Assembly: GCA_035294325.1 (NCBI GenBank)
Contig: DATGLE010000204.1
Span: 1 to 39,280 of the forward strand
Source: DATGLE01 sp035294325
GTDB lineage: Bacteria > Chloroflexota > Ktedonobacteria > Ktedonobacterales > Ktedonobacteraceae
Length of the DNA: 39,280 bases
Direction: 5' to 3'
A program made the translations under genes and the position numbers. Under the pieces are notes generated by a model, which was given only the letters and a program-made list of their open reading frames with translations, was not told where the DNA came from and made no database searches. Every line of letters starts with the position of its first letter. Position 1 is the first letter of the stretch. Positions 1 through 7,114 of the stretch are shown piece by piece.

Positions 1-464
1 TGCTGGCAGCGGTAGCGGTTGCCCCCGTGATTGCGTGGCTGCGGGGGCTGAATGTCTCTGGGATGCTGCAAGCGTTGCTCATCCAGACGGATATAGTGGC
101 GCGTCTGGTAGGTGCCGTCCTCCTGCACCTCTGGTTTGAGGCTGTGACTGGCGATGACGCCACAGGCTTTGAGCAGCTTCAAGCCCCGGCTCATGGTATC
201 GGGGGAGACGCCGATGTGGTGGGCCAGGGTAGACAGGTTGATACGGGCGCGTCCTTCCTCGTCGTGGGTTTGGGCGCGCTCGACGGCGCGGCGTGTGGCG
301 CGCAGCTCCAGCTTATGGTTGCCAGAAAGGTAGGGATTAGCGAAGAGTTCGTCTTCCCAGTGGATGAATGCCTCAAGCTCGCGGTTCCGCTCTTGCGCGC
401 GTTTGAGGGCAGCCACAAGTGCGGGTGGAGGCGGAGTGGGCGTTGCGGTGGAAGCCTGCATCAT
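1..464 (-). CDS. Winged-helix DNA-binding protein, partial (continues past the window start)
   Basis: An open frame runs on the minus strand from an ATG at 464 to the edge of the window with no stop, giving at least 154 residues. The N-terminus is Thr/Pro-rich, then comes a charged helical part, then a helix-turn-helix or winged-helix segment around residues 75-105 (INLSTLAHHIGVSPDTMSRG) followed by a beta-wing-like stretch. Such domains occur in replication-initiation or regulatory proteins of plasmids and integrated elements; the exact function is unknown. The start is supported by a GGGGTG ribosome-binding site and by a TAATG overlap with the stop of the small HTH gene upstream, so the two are almost certainly translationally coupled. 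The C-terminus and any further domain lie outside the window. Confidence 0.7.
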   Translation of the reverse strand, partial: MMQASTATPTPPPPALVAALKRAQERNRELEAFIHWEDELFANPYLSGNHKLELRATRRAVERAQTHDEEGRARINLSTLAHHIGVSPDTMSRGLKLLKACGVIASHSLKPEVQEDGTYQTRHYIRLDEQRLQHPRDIQPPQPRNHGGNRYRCQ

Positions 465-721
465 TATTGTTCACCCCCTTCCTCGTGCGAGTGTGGGGCG
501 TGAATGATGCGCCAGACCGTTTGATAGGAGACATGATAGGCTTTGGCGACCTGGCGTATGGATTCGCCTCGCTTAATGCGGGAAACGATCTCTTGCCATT
601 GTTCGATGGGGATGGCATAATGGGGATGGTTTGGACCGGGGCGGCGTGGTTCTCTTGGAGGGGCAAACAAAAGTGGCTGATCTTGTCTGCTTGTCACAGA
701 ATCAGGCTGAAACGTTGTCAA
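464..721 (-). CDS. Small helix-turn-helix protein
   Basis: This 85-residue protein has a Pro/Arg-rich N-terminus and a C-terminal helix-turn-helix of the resolvase/Hin type (IVSRIKRGESIRQVAKAYHV, residues about 45-64, then a recognition helix SYQTVWRII). Such short HTH-only proteins are common on integrated elements and probably bind DNA as regulators. The longest start is a TTG at 721, only three bases from the 3' end of tRNA-Asp; a GTG near 694 is an alternative, and no ATG exists in the N-terminal half. The stop overlaps the next start (TAATG). The immediate contact with the tRNA 3' end suggests that the operon belongs to something inserted at that tRNA, but no integrase is visible. Confidence 0.65.
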   Translation of the reverse strand: MTTFQPDSVTSRQDQPLLFAPPREPRRPGPNHPHYAIPIEQWQEIVSRIKRGESIRQVAKAYHVSYQTVWRIIHAPHSHEEGGEQ

Positions 722-724
722 AGG

Positions 725-798
725 CGGAACCGACGGGATTCGAACCCGCGATCTTCTGCGTGACAGGCAGACATGTTAGACCACTACACCACGGCTCC
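725..798 (-). tRNA. tRNA-Asp (GTC)
   Basis: The minus strand folds into a full cloverleaf. The acceptor stem GGAGCCG pairs with CGGTTCC, the anticodon stem TCTGC/GCAGA encloses the loop CTGTCAC with anticodon GTC, and the T arm GCGGG-TTCGAAT-CCCGT is canonical. The discriminator base is G, as expected for Asp. CCA is not fully encoded (GCC then TTT). Confidence 0.95.
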
Positions 799-843
799 TT
801 ACGTTCGTTGGCGCTCGCTTTGAACACCCCTCACGTATCCAGG

Positions 844-872
844 ATGATACCAGATCAACCTTGTTCTGTCAA
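844..872 (-). promoter_or_regulatory. Sigma-70 promoter of tRNA-Asp
   Basis: On the minus strand a perfect -35 TTGACA (872-867) is separated by 17 bases from TATCAT (849-844). Transcription would start near 837, about 39 bases before the tRNA 5' end. Confidence 0.7.
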
Positions 873-1087
873 GTCCCCTGGCAAGCTAATTTTTACCTTC
901 GCGCCGTTTCTTTGAGCAGAGAAGAGATGAGAGCGCCTGGGCACCCTGGCGGATTTCGCTCGTGTTGGATACATTCGCCCCCACTTTTGCCAGTCTCAGG
1001 TTATAATGAAAGTGAACGCGTTGAGGATACGTTCCCATGTTGCCCGTTTGCTGGTTGCGTTTGTAGTTGTTTTTGTCGGAGGCATCA

Positions 1088-1849
1088 GTGACCGGTCCTA
1101 TCTCTGCTCATCGTTCAGAACATGTCACCCGGCCGCCCGCCGCTGAGGTTGAGAAGACCGTTTCCTGCACAATCTGTGGAGCGGTCTATGCCCCCTCCCT
1201 TGATTATGCCTACCTCCTCAACGCTTCGCCGGCGGCCCTGGAATCAGCGCTGATGAGTATGTGTCACTTCTGCTTTCGCTGCCGGCGTCCGTCCTGTCCA
1301 GCCTGCTGGGATGATGTTCATGGTGTCTGTGGCTCGTGTGTCCAGGAGGCCAATTTGACCTTCCGTTCGGAACCGCCTCCGCTGAGTGGCCTGCTTTTCC
1401 CTCCACGCCAGATATCGCCTGCACGGGAATCCCATGCTTTATCTTCCCTTGCCTGCATACGCGCGGGCCGTTTTCAGCAGCCCGACTCCCCTTCCGTAGA
1501 TGAGATCTCAGCAAGACCAACACAAGAGATGCCCGTAACGATAGCTGAGACAAGATCTGCCAGGCCATCACGGCAAAGGCGGGGACTCGGCAGTCCACAG
1601 GCCGAATCTCCCGCCGGGGATACCGACATAGCCGAACTTGCGACCCGGCCAGGCCGCAGGACGCGCATTGCCAGGGGAATAGAGCGCACGCTGACTATTG
1701 CTCTGCTCGTGATCTTGCTCATCATCATCACGCTCATTGCCGCAGCCGCGCTTTCGGTACGCGCCAATATGCTTATCGCGCAAACCCTGCACGTTGACAT
1801 TCGCGCCGAAATTGCCTATCTTTTACGCCTGATCGAACAACTTCATTAG
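1088..1849 (+). CDS. Cys-rich zinc-ribbon-like protein with C-terminal membrane anchor
   Basis: The protein has 253 residues if translation starts at GTG 1088, chosen because GGAGG at 1078-1082 sits five bases upstream; a TTG at 1067 is a weaker alternative. The N-terminal third carries a cluster of cysteines (CTICG, then CHFCFRCRRPSCPAC, then CGSC), which should bind zinc. A low-complexity, Arg/Ser/Pro-rich middle follows. Near the C-terminus one hydrophobic helix (LTIALLVILLIIITLIAAAA) is preceded by Arg residues, so the zinc part is probably cytoplasmic. A TATAAT hexamer lies at 1002-1007 but I see no matching -35. I do not recognise the family; a role in membrane-bound regulation is only a guess. 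Confidence 0.7.
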   Translation: MTGPISAHRSEHVTRPPAAEVEKTVSCTICGAVYAPSLDYAYLLNASPAALESALMSMCHFCFRCRRPSCPACWDDVHGVCGSCVQEANLTFRSEPPPLSGLLFPPRQISPARESHALSSLACIRAGRFQQPDSPSVDEISARPTQEMPVTIAETRSARPSRQRRGLGSPQAESPAGDTDIAELATRPGRRTRIARGIERTLTIALLVILLIIITLIAAAALSVRANMLIAQTLHVDIRAEIAYLLRLIEQLH

Positions 1850-1864
1850 CGACACTAACGGAGT

Positions 1865-1956
1865 TTAACTTTTAAATCCGCCCACGTTTTCATGCAACCA
1901 GGCCGCTGCCTCTCGACTCTCTCCGGCCTCCACCGGCATACGGATTTAAAAGTTAA
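1865..1956. repeat. Perfect 16-bp inverted repeat with a 60-base internal hairpin region
   Basis: TTAACTTTTAAATCCG at 1865-1880 is repeated in exact inverse at 1941-1956. The enclosed 60 bases contain a further short GC stem (AGGCCG/CGGCCT). It lies between two convergent genes (stops at 1849 and 2005), so it may end transcription in both directions; a small mobile remnant is the alternative. Confidence 0.6.
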
Positions 1957-2004
1957 GAAAGCAAGTACGGCACCTGCCGGCAACGCTCACAGCATGCGGC
2001 ATGG

Positions 2005-2787
2005 CTACTTCTGCACAACTTCGGGCAGTTCCACCTTCGCTGCTACCTGAGACTGGTTCGACGAGGCCCCGATCGAGGATACAGCGGACTGGCCCCCGAA
2101 GCGCGTGCGCATAACATAGAGCAGAGCTTCAATGAAGATCTTACGCGACATTTTGGATTTGCCAACGCGCCGGTCCATGAAAATAATGGGGATCTCGACA
2201 ATCTTGAAGCCCTGCTTCATGACACGATAGGCCATCTCTACCTGGAAGGCGTAGCCCTGCGATTGAACTGTGTCGAGGCCAATGCTCTCAAGGACTTCGC
2301 GCCGGTAGCAGCGATAGCCGGCTGTACAGTCATGGACAGGAATGCCGAGCATGAAGCGGGCAAAGATATTACCGCCCCCGCTGATAATACGCCGCATAAG
2401 AGACCAGTTGGGCGTACCGCCTCCCGCGACGTAGCGCGAGCCAATAACCAGATCCGCACGCTCAATCGCCTGCAAAAAGTCGGGCAAATAGCGGGGATTG
2501 TGGGAAAAGTCCGCATCCATTTCGAAGGCTGCATCGTAGTTATGCTCAATAGCATACTTGAAGCCCGCAATATAGGCCGTGCCAAGACCAAGCTTTCCCG
2601 CGCGGTGCAGCACCTGTACTCGCGGATCCTCCTCGTGGATCTGGTCTGCGAGGTTCCCTGTTCCATCGGGCGAATTGTCATCAACAATCAGGATATCGGT
2701 TTCGGGTGCATTCGAGAACACGGCCTCCAACAATGGTCGCAGGTTCTCAAGCTCATTATAGGTCGGAATAATAATTAACGTTTTCAC
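2005..2787 (-). CDS. Polyprenol monophosphomannose synthase-like GT2 glycosyltransferase
   Basis: This 260-residue protein is a family-2 glycosyltransferase of the DPM1/Ppm1 type, which moves mannose from GDP-mannose to polyprenyl phosphate on the cytoplasmic face. It has the N-terminal IIIPTYNELEN nucleotide-binding strand, the VDDNSPDGT motif, the metal-binding EMDADFSHNP (a DxD-type motif) and the GSRYVAGGG segment. No C-terminal membrane helices are present, as in soluble DPM1. Translation starts at GTG 2787 behind GGAGA. The UbiA-type gene lies 37 bases upstream on the same strand, so the two probably form an operon acting on the same lipid carrier. The transferred sugar cannot be fixed from sequence; glucose is a possible alternative. 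Confidence 0.85.
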   Translation of the reverse strand: MKTLIIIPTYNELENLRPLLEAVFSNAPETDILIVDDNSPDGTGNLADQIHEEDPRVQVLHRAGKLGLGTAYIAGFKYAIEHNYDAAFEMDADFSHNPRYLPDFLQAIERADLVIGSRYVAGGGTPNWSLMRRIISGGGNIFARFMLGIPVHDCTAGYRCYRREVLESIGLDTVQSQGYAFQVEMAYRVMKQGFKIVEIPIIFMDRRVGKSKMSRKIFIEALLYVMRTRFGGQSAVSSIGASSNQSQVAAKVELPEVVQK

Positions 2788-2824
2788 AACAAATCTCCAG
2801 TACTTGCCAGGCTTCCAGCTCTAT

Positions 2825-3850
2825 TTATCGCGGTAAGATATAAAGAACCAGAATAATAAGCATCGTACACAGAATAACGGTTCCGAGAATATGGCGGTCA
2901 CGCAGTAGCACTTCCTCGGGACTTCCACCTTCCATACGAATATATACCAGGTAGAGGTAACGGAAGATACCATAAAGTACAAGGGGAACCGTAATCAGCA
3001 ATCGATGGTCTCCCGTATTTCCCTCGAAGGTATAGAGACTATAGGCCATGATGGTAGCCGTGGCGACAATGGTAATCATCTGATCGAGCAGGGGAATGCT
3101 GTACTCCCTGAGGATCTGGCGATGATCGACGGCCTGCCCCTGCAAGAGCGTGAGTTCATGGCGCCGCTTGCTCAACGCCAGAAAGAGGGAGAGCAGGCAT
3201 GTGACCATGTAGAGCCAGGGCGAAATAGAGACGGGGATGACGACCGCACCCGCCAGGATACGCAACGCGAAGCCGCTGGCAATGATGAATACATCGATGA
3301 GTACGATGTGCTTCAGGCGGATACTATAGAGCGCCATGAGCGCGAGGTAAACGACAATGGTCAATACAAAGAGCAGATTCGCACCGCCCACCTTTGTATA
3401 GAGATCGTACTGATCCGGCCTGACATTGAAGATCAGCAGCGTTACGCCGCTACAGGCGAGAATGAGAGCGCCGATGGTGGCAATCGCCCATGTAACAGGC
3501 AATTTCCCGCAGGCCAGTGGCCGCCAGCGTTTCGTGGGATGCCGGCGGTCATTTTCCAGGTCGAGCAGGTCGTTGAACAGATAAATGCAACTGGAGGCCA
3601 GGCAAAAGACAACGCATGCCAGCGCCGCTCGTTCAAATGAAGGAAGGCTGAAAAGGCGACGCGCAAAGACGATGCCAATGAAGACGGCCAGATTCTTTGT
3701 CCATTGTCGCGGGCGCAACGAAACAACCAGCGCTTGCAACCGCTCTCCCACACTCATCGTTGTCGAGGGAAACGAGCCTGCGGAGCCGGTTGGGGTCGAG
3801 AGTGATCCTTCCTTCTGTTGATCCTCTTGCTCTATGATCTCCTTTTTCAA
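2825..3850 (-). CDS. UbiA-family decaprenyl-phosphate phosphoribosyltransferase-like protein
   Basis: The product is a polytopic membrane prenyl-acceptor transferase of the UbiA superfamily. After a hydrophilic N-terminus of about 40 residues come LRPRQWTKN, typical of the 5-phosphoribosyl-1-pyrophosphate:polyprenyl-phosphate branch, and the first Asp-rich motif NDLLDLENDRRHPTKRWRP. The second motif region DVFIIASGFALRILAG follows, then several more membrane helices to residue 341. Known members make polyprenyl-phosphoryl-5-phosphoribose, the precursor of decaprenyl-P-arabinose. The longest start is TTG 3850 with a distant AAGGA; an ATG about 31 codons further in is possible. No epimerase genes (DprE1/E2) lie nearby, so the final sugar product is unknown. 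Confidence 0.8.
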   Translation of the reverse strand: MKKEIIEQEDQQKEGSLSTPTGSAGSFPSTTMSVGERLQALVVSLRPRQWTKNLAVFIGIVFARRLFSLPSFERAALACVVFCLASSCIYLFNDLLDLENDRRHPTKRWRPLACGKLPVTWAIATIGALILACSGVTLLIFNVRPDQYDLYTKVGGANLLFVLTIVVYLALMALYSIRLKHIVLIDVFIIASGFALRILAGAVVIPVSISPWLYMVTCLLSLFLALSKRRHELTLLQGQAVDHRQILREYSIPLLDQMITIVATATIMAYSLYTFEGNTGDHRLLITVPLVLYGIFRYLYLVYIRMEGGSPEEVLLRDRHILGTVILCTMLIILVLYILPR

Positions 3851-4021
3851 GAATAGTACTGTCCTTCTAAAGCATGCGCCAGAGAAACTCGCTCCAACAC
3901 TGAAACGTTTGGCGGTGAAAGGGGTAACAACTTATATGGCCGCTCTCTCTGGCACCCGATTTATTGCTCAGCAGGCAGGTCCACCTTCTGGAATAGACAT
4001 CCATCGAGCCTGGTGACGGCG

Positions 4022-4711
4022 CTAATAAATGCGCCGCTTCAGATCTGACACGCGATGAATGGTAATTCTCTGCTTATCGGTACTGATAAATTGCTTATCC
4101 ACAAAGTAGCCTATAACCTTGTTGACACTCTCACGCGAGGCTCCGACCATCGAGGCCAGTTCCTGCTGGGTCAGACGCACATCAATACGCGTGCCGTCCG
4201 CTACCGGGACGCCGTGCGTTTCCGCGAGGTCGACCAGCTTTTTCGCAACCCTGCCGTATACATCCAGGAAGATGAGATCTTCTACCTGCTGGTCGGTGCT
4301 GCGCAGCCGCTTACAAAGAACCTCCAGAACTTTAATCGCGATTTTGGGATTCTTCATGATGGCCTTATGGAAGTCGCTGCGCTGGAGCGTATAACATTCG
4401 ACCCGTTCCAGAGCGATTGCATCGGCGGAACGCGGCAGCCCATCGAGCAGCGCCAGTTCGCCGAAGTATTCGCCCTTGCCAAAGACGACCAGCGAGATCT
4501 CCTGTCCATCCGGGCTGATGAGGCAAATTTTCACTTTGCCCTCTTTAATGACATATAATACCTGCCCGGGATCCTCGCGGTGAAATATGACTTCTCCGGC
4601 GCGAAAGGTGCGACGCCGCGCGACAGCGGTGAGTTCGCTCAGATCTTCATCGCTGAGGCCCGCAAAGATGTTTACCTGTTTCAGATAGGTGGTTTCGGTT
4701 TCTGCCTGCAT
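4022..4711 (-). CDS. Crp/Fnr-family transcription regulator
   Basis: The protein has 229 residues from ATG 4711, chosen over an upstream start at 4771 because GGAAAG lies a suitable distance before it and because the homologous region begins there. Residues about 10-125 form a cyclic-nucleotide-type beta-roll (FRAGEVIFHREDPGQVLYVI, then GEYFGELALLDGLPRSADA). A dimerisation helix follows, then a winged helix with LTQQELASMVGASRESVNKV as the HTH. No cysteine cluster for an iron-sulfur centre is seen, so it is closer to Crp than to Fnr; the effector is unknown. It is divergent from the secreted TIM-barrel gene, with 224 bases between, which it may control. Confidence 0.9.
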   Translation of the reverse strand: MQAETETTYLKQVNIFAGLSDEDLSELTAVARRRTFRAGEVIFHREDPGQVLYVIKEGKVKICLISPDGQEISLVVFGKGEYFGELALLDGLPRSADAIALERVECYTLQRSDFHKAIMKNPKIAIKVLEVLCKRLRSTDQQVEDLIFLDVYGRVAKKLVDLAETHGVPVADGTRIDVRLTQQELASMVGASRESVNKVIGYFVDKQFISTDKQRITIHRVSDLKRRIY

Positions 4712-4935
4712 TGCTCTTTCCTTTACAGTTCGTTGGACTCTTTCACCTCTTCCGTGTAGCCATGATAGCATAACTGCTCATGGCGTGCAATTATCAGAAA
4801 ATTCATCTCCAATTTACCACACCCTATCCGCATCCTCTTGCGTACTATTATGTAGATATAGGGCCTGAATACGTATGAAAAACCAGCGCCATAAGCACAT
4901 CGTTATACAGCATACAGACGAGTGAAAGGGACAGT

Positions 4936-6324
4936 ATGTACAGGAAAGCCGCCTATAAGCGCAGGTCGTTATTTATTTTTTGGGGAGTGCTGCTCATCGT
5001 TGTGGTTATCGCTGCCGCATTTCTCTCTTTGCGCTCCCTGGTATTGCCTGGAACACAATCGCACCAGATCACACAACATTCGTTGGGGGCCGGCAGCGTG
5101 ACGTTCAATCCCACGATTATCCCACCCTCCGCCTCAGAAATCGGCAATCCTATGCGCGGATCGCAGTATGCAGGCGATGAGGAACAGCCGCCGGGCTGGC
5201 CGATTACCGATGGCTATAAGCGCTTCTGCTGGAGCGCTATTGAACCGACAGAGGGCCATTATAACTTTTCCATTATCGATGAGGGCATTGCCCAGGCTAA
5301 AGCACGCGGCTACAAGTTTGGCTGGCGCATTATGCCGAGCAATCCGGGCCATGCATGTTTGCCGCAATATATCGAGCAGGTTACACACGGCGATTACAAC
5401 AATCCCTTTTATCTCCAGCGCGCGCAGGCCCTCATCACCGCGCTTGGACAGCGCTATGACAATAATCCCTATGTGGGGCTGCTTGATATGAGCCTCTATG
5501 GCTGCTGGGGAGAATGGAACGAAGCATGTGGCGGCGGTTCCATGAATGCTCAGAACAGAGAGAAATTGATCGATATGCAATACGCGGCTTTCCCTCACAA
5601 ACGCTTCGTGATGCTTACCAACTATCGCAGTTCGCTCAATTACGCGCTCACCTATCCGCGCGCCCTGCCCACCGGCATCCGCATCGATTGCCTCGGCAGC
5701 AGCAGTCTCGGCGGCGCCAGGAGCGCGCTTGAGGACGATCCTGTTGCCGAGAATCGCTGGAAAATCGCTCCGATCTACTTTGAATACTGCAAGAATCCAG
5801 ATTTTGCCACGGCGCTCCAGGACATCGAAAAGTACCATGCCTCGATTATTGGCGATGGCGATGGCAATATCGAGGACTTCAGCAGCTACAGCCCGGCGCA
5901 GCAGCGATTAATGATAGAGGACTACAAAGCCGCTGGCTATCGCTTTGAATTGAATCGGGTCAACCTGCCCGGCAAGCTCACTCCCGGCACCTCCTTCACT
6001 GTTATCAGCGATTGGACCAATGTCAACAGCGCGCCTGCATATCTGCCCTGGAATGTGATGATCCAGTTGCGCAGCGCCTCCGGCTCCGTTGCCTGGCAGG
6101 GCAAATCGCAACTGAATCTTGAGCAGCCGTTCAGCGACGATGGACGCAGCGATCAGATGAAAGAGGTCGAGGACCACTTCACGCTGAGTCAGCTTGCGCC
6201 AGGCCGCTACCAACTCTGCATCCAGATTACCGATCCTTCCGACATCTACGCGCCGCTGGCGCTGGCTAACGGCGGGCGCCAGAGCAACGGCAGCTATTGC
6301 GTGGGCAGCATCACTGTAGGATAG
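4936..6324 (+). CDS. Membrane-anchored or secreted TIM-barrel protein, glycoside hydrolase-like (DUF4832/DUF4874 type)
   Basis: The 462-residue product starts with Lys/Arg residues and one hydrophobic helix (about 12-33) that acts as signal anchor. The exported part begins with the NPMRGSQY segment, then YKRFCWSAIEPTEGHYNFS, a pattern of beta-galactosidase-like barrels where the strand-end W and E shape the sugar site. A YGCWGEWNEACGGG segment near residues 188-201 gives a candidate catalytic acid at the end of strand 4. From about residue 335 a beta-sandwich domain follows (LTPGTSFTVISDWTNVNSAP), resembling the C-terminal domain of DUF4832 proteins. The substrate is unknown, and enzymatic activity is inferred only from the fold. 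It is divergent from the Crp-family gene. Confidence 0.7.
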   Translation: MYRKAAYKRRSLFIFWGVLLIVVVIAAAFLSLRSLVLPGTQSHQITQHSLGAGSVTFNPTIIPPSASEIGNPMRGSQYAGDEEQPPGWPITDGYKRFCWSAIEPTEGHYNFSIIDEGIAQAKARGYKFGWRIMPSNPGHACLPQYIEQVTHGDYNNPFYLQRAQALITALGQRYDNNPYVGLLDMSLYGCWGEWNEACGGGSMNAQNREKLIDMQYAAFPHKRFVMLTNYRSSLNYALTYPRALPTGIRIDCLGSSSLGGARSALEDDPVAENRWKIAPIYFEYCKNPDFATALQDIEKYHASIIGDGDGNIEDFSSYSPAQQRLMIEDYKAAGYRFELNRVNLPGKLTPGTSFTVISDWTNVNSAPAYLPWNVMIQLRSASGSVAWQGKSQLNLEQPFSDDGRSDQMKEVEDHFTLSQLAPGRYQLCIQITDPSDIYAPLALANGGRQSNGSYCVGSITVG

Positions 6325-6337
6325 TCGCGATTTTTGG

Positions 6338-6410
6338 GCGCCAGCGGCGCACTCCCTGCGGTGGAGTCGGCGGACTCCACCGCCTCTGACGAACCGCTCA
6401 GCGGTTCGTC
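6338..6410. repeat. Three consecutive GC-rich hairpins
   Basis: GCGCC-AGC-GGCGC (6338-6350) is followed by a perfect 11-bp stem (6358-6368 with 6373-6383) and a second perfect 11-bp stem with a one-base centre (6388-6398 with 6400-6410). They stand 14 bases after the TIM-barrel gene and probably end its transcript or protect its 3' end. No U-run follows. Confidence 0.65.
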
Positions 6411-6593
6411 ATCAGGAAGACTTCAATATCGCGTTTGATAACCAGCGACTAGCTGCGTTCGTAAATAGTGTATAGAATGAAATATGCGAGGACATGCACA
6501 CAGCATCACCTCGCCGGAGTAAGTAACTGGAGAGGCGAAACAGAGCGCCCCTCGCCGCTGTGACATCACAGCTTCTAAGGAGAACAATCCACT

Positions 6594-7058
6594 ATGTGGA
6601 ACGGATATCAACCATACCGGAGCGGCATTCGATTTTTCCCACATATCGTCCCGATAGCATTTCCGCTGATCTTTCCCATCGGCTTTGGCATTGCATTGGG
6701 GCTGTTCCATGCGCTGTTCAACGTGATCGGGTTTCTGCTGGTCGTCGCGCTGATCTTCTTCATCGTGCGCGCGATCATGCTCAAGAGTCCCTCGGCGGCC
6801 TGGAATTCGATGATGAACACCGGCAACCAGTGGCGGCAGCGCTTCACCTGGCAGCAGCAGCCGCCCTACTACCGGCCACAGCAGCAGCCCCCATATTACC
6901 AGCCGTCGTCGCAGGCGGAGCAAGAGCAGCCCCGCCAGCAGTATAGACAGGGCTACCACGCGCCGGAGCAGCCGTACTACCGCCCCACGGCGCAGTCCAA
7001 TGACTATGAGCAGCCTCGGCCAGAGTATCCCGAGCAGATGCCACCGATGCAGCAGTAA
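6594..7058 (+). CDS. Small membrane protein with Gln/Pro/Tyr-rich tail
   Basis: The product has 154 residues. Two hydrophobic stretches (about 17-36 and 41-63) form one hairpin or two membrane helices. The rest is a low-complexity tail with repeated QQPPYYRPQ-like units (PPYYRP, PPYYQP, EQPYYRP, EYPEQ). I do not recognise the family; such PYY-rich tails often mediate protein contacts. The start ATG follows AGGAG at 6578-6582. It ends immediately at the bidirectional hairpin shared with the convergent tex gene, so it appears to be a single-gene unit. Confidence 0.7.
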   Translation: MWNGYQPYRSGIRFFPHIVPIAFPLIFPIGFGIALGLFHALFNVIGFLLVVALIFFIVRAIMLKSPSAAWNSMMNTGNQWRQRFTWQQQPPYYRPQQQPPYYQPSSQAEQEQPRQQYRQGYHAPEQPYYRPTAQSNDYEQPRPEYPEQMPPMQQ

Positions 7059-7114
7059 CAGACATGAAAAATTGGCATGCTCCGTTCCGGAGCATGCCAA
7101 TTTTTCATGTCTGT
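7058..7114. terminator. Perfect 27-bp bidirectional terminator
   Basis: The arms at 7058-7084 and 7088-7114 are exact inverse copies with a three-base loop TTC. An A-run near one end and a T-run near the other lie inside the stem (GAAAAATTGG/CCAATTTTTC), so a U-rich stretch is made in either direction. It fills the whole space between the stop codons of two convergent genes. Confidence 0.85.

Noticed and set aside
3834..4016. 60-codon open frame between the UbiA and Crp-family genes
   Set aside because: No ribosome-binding site or domain; it overlaps the start of the UbiA-type gene.
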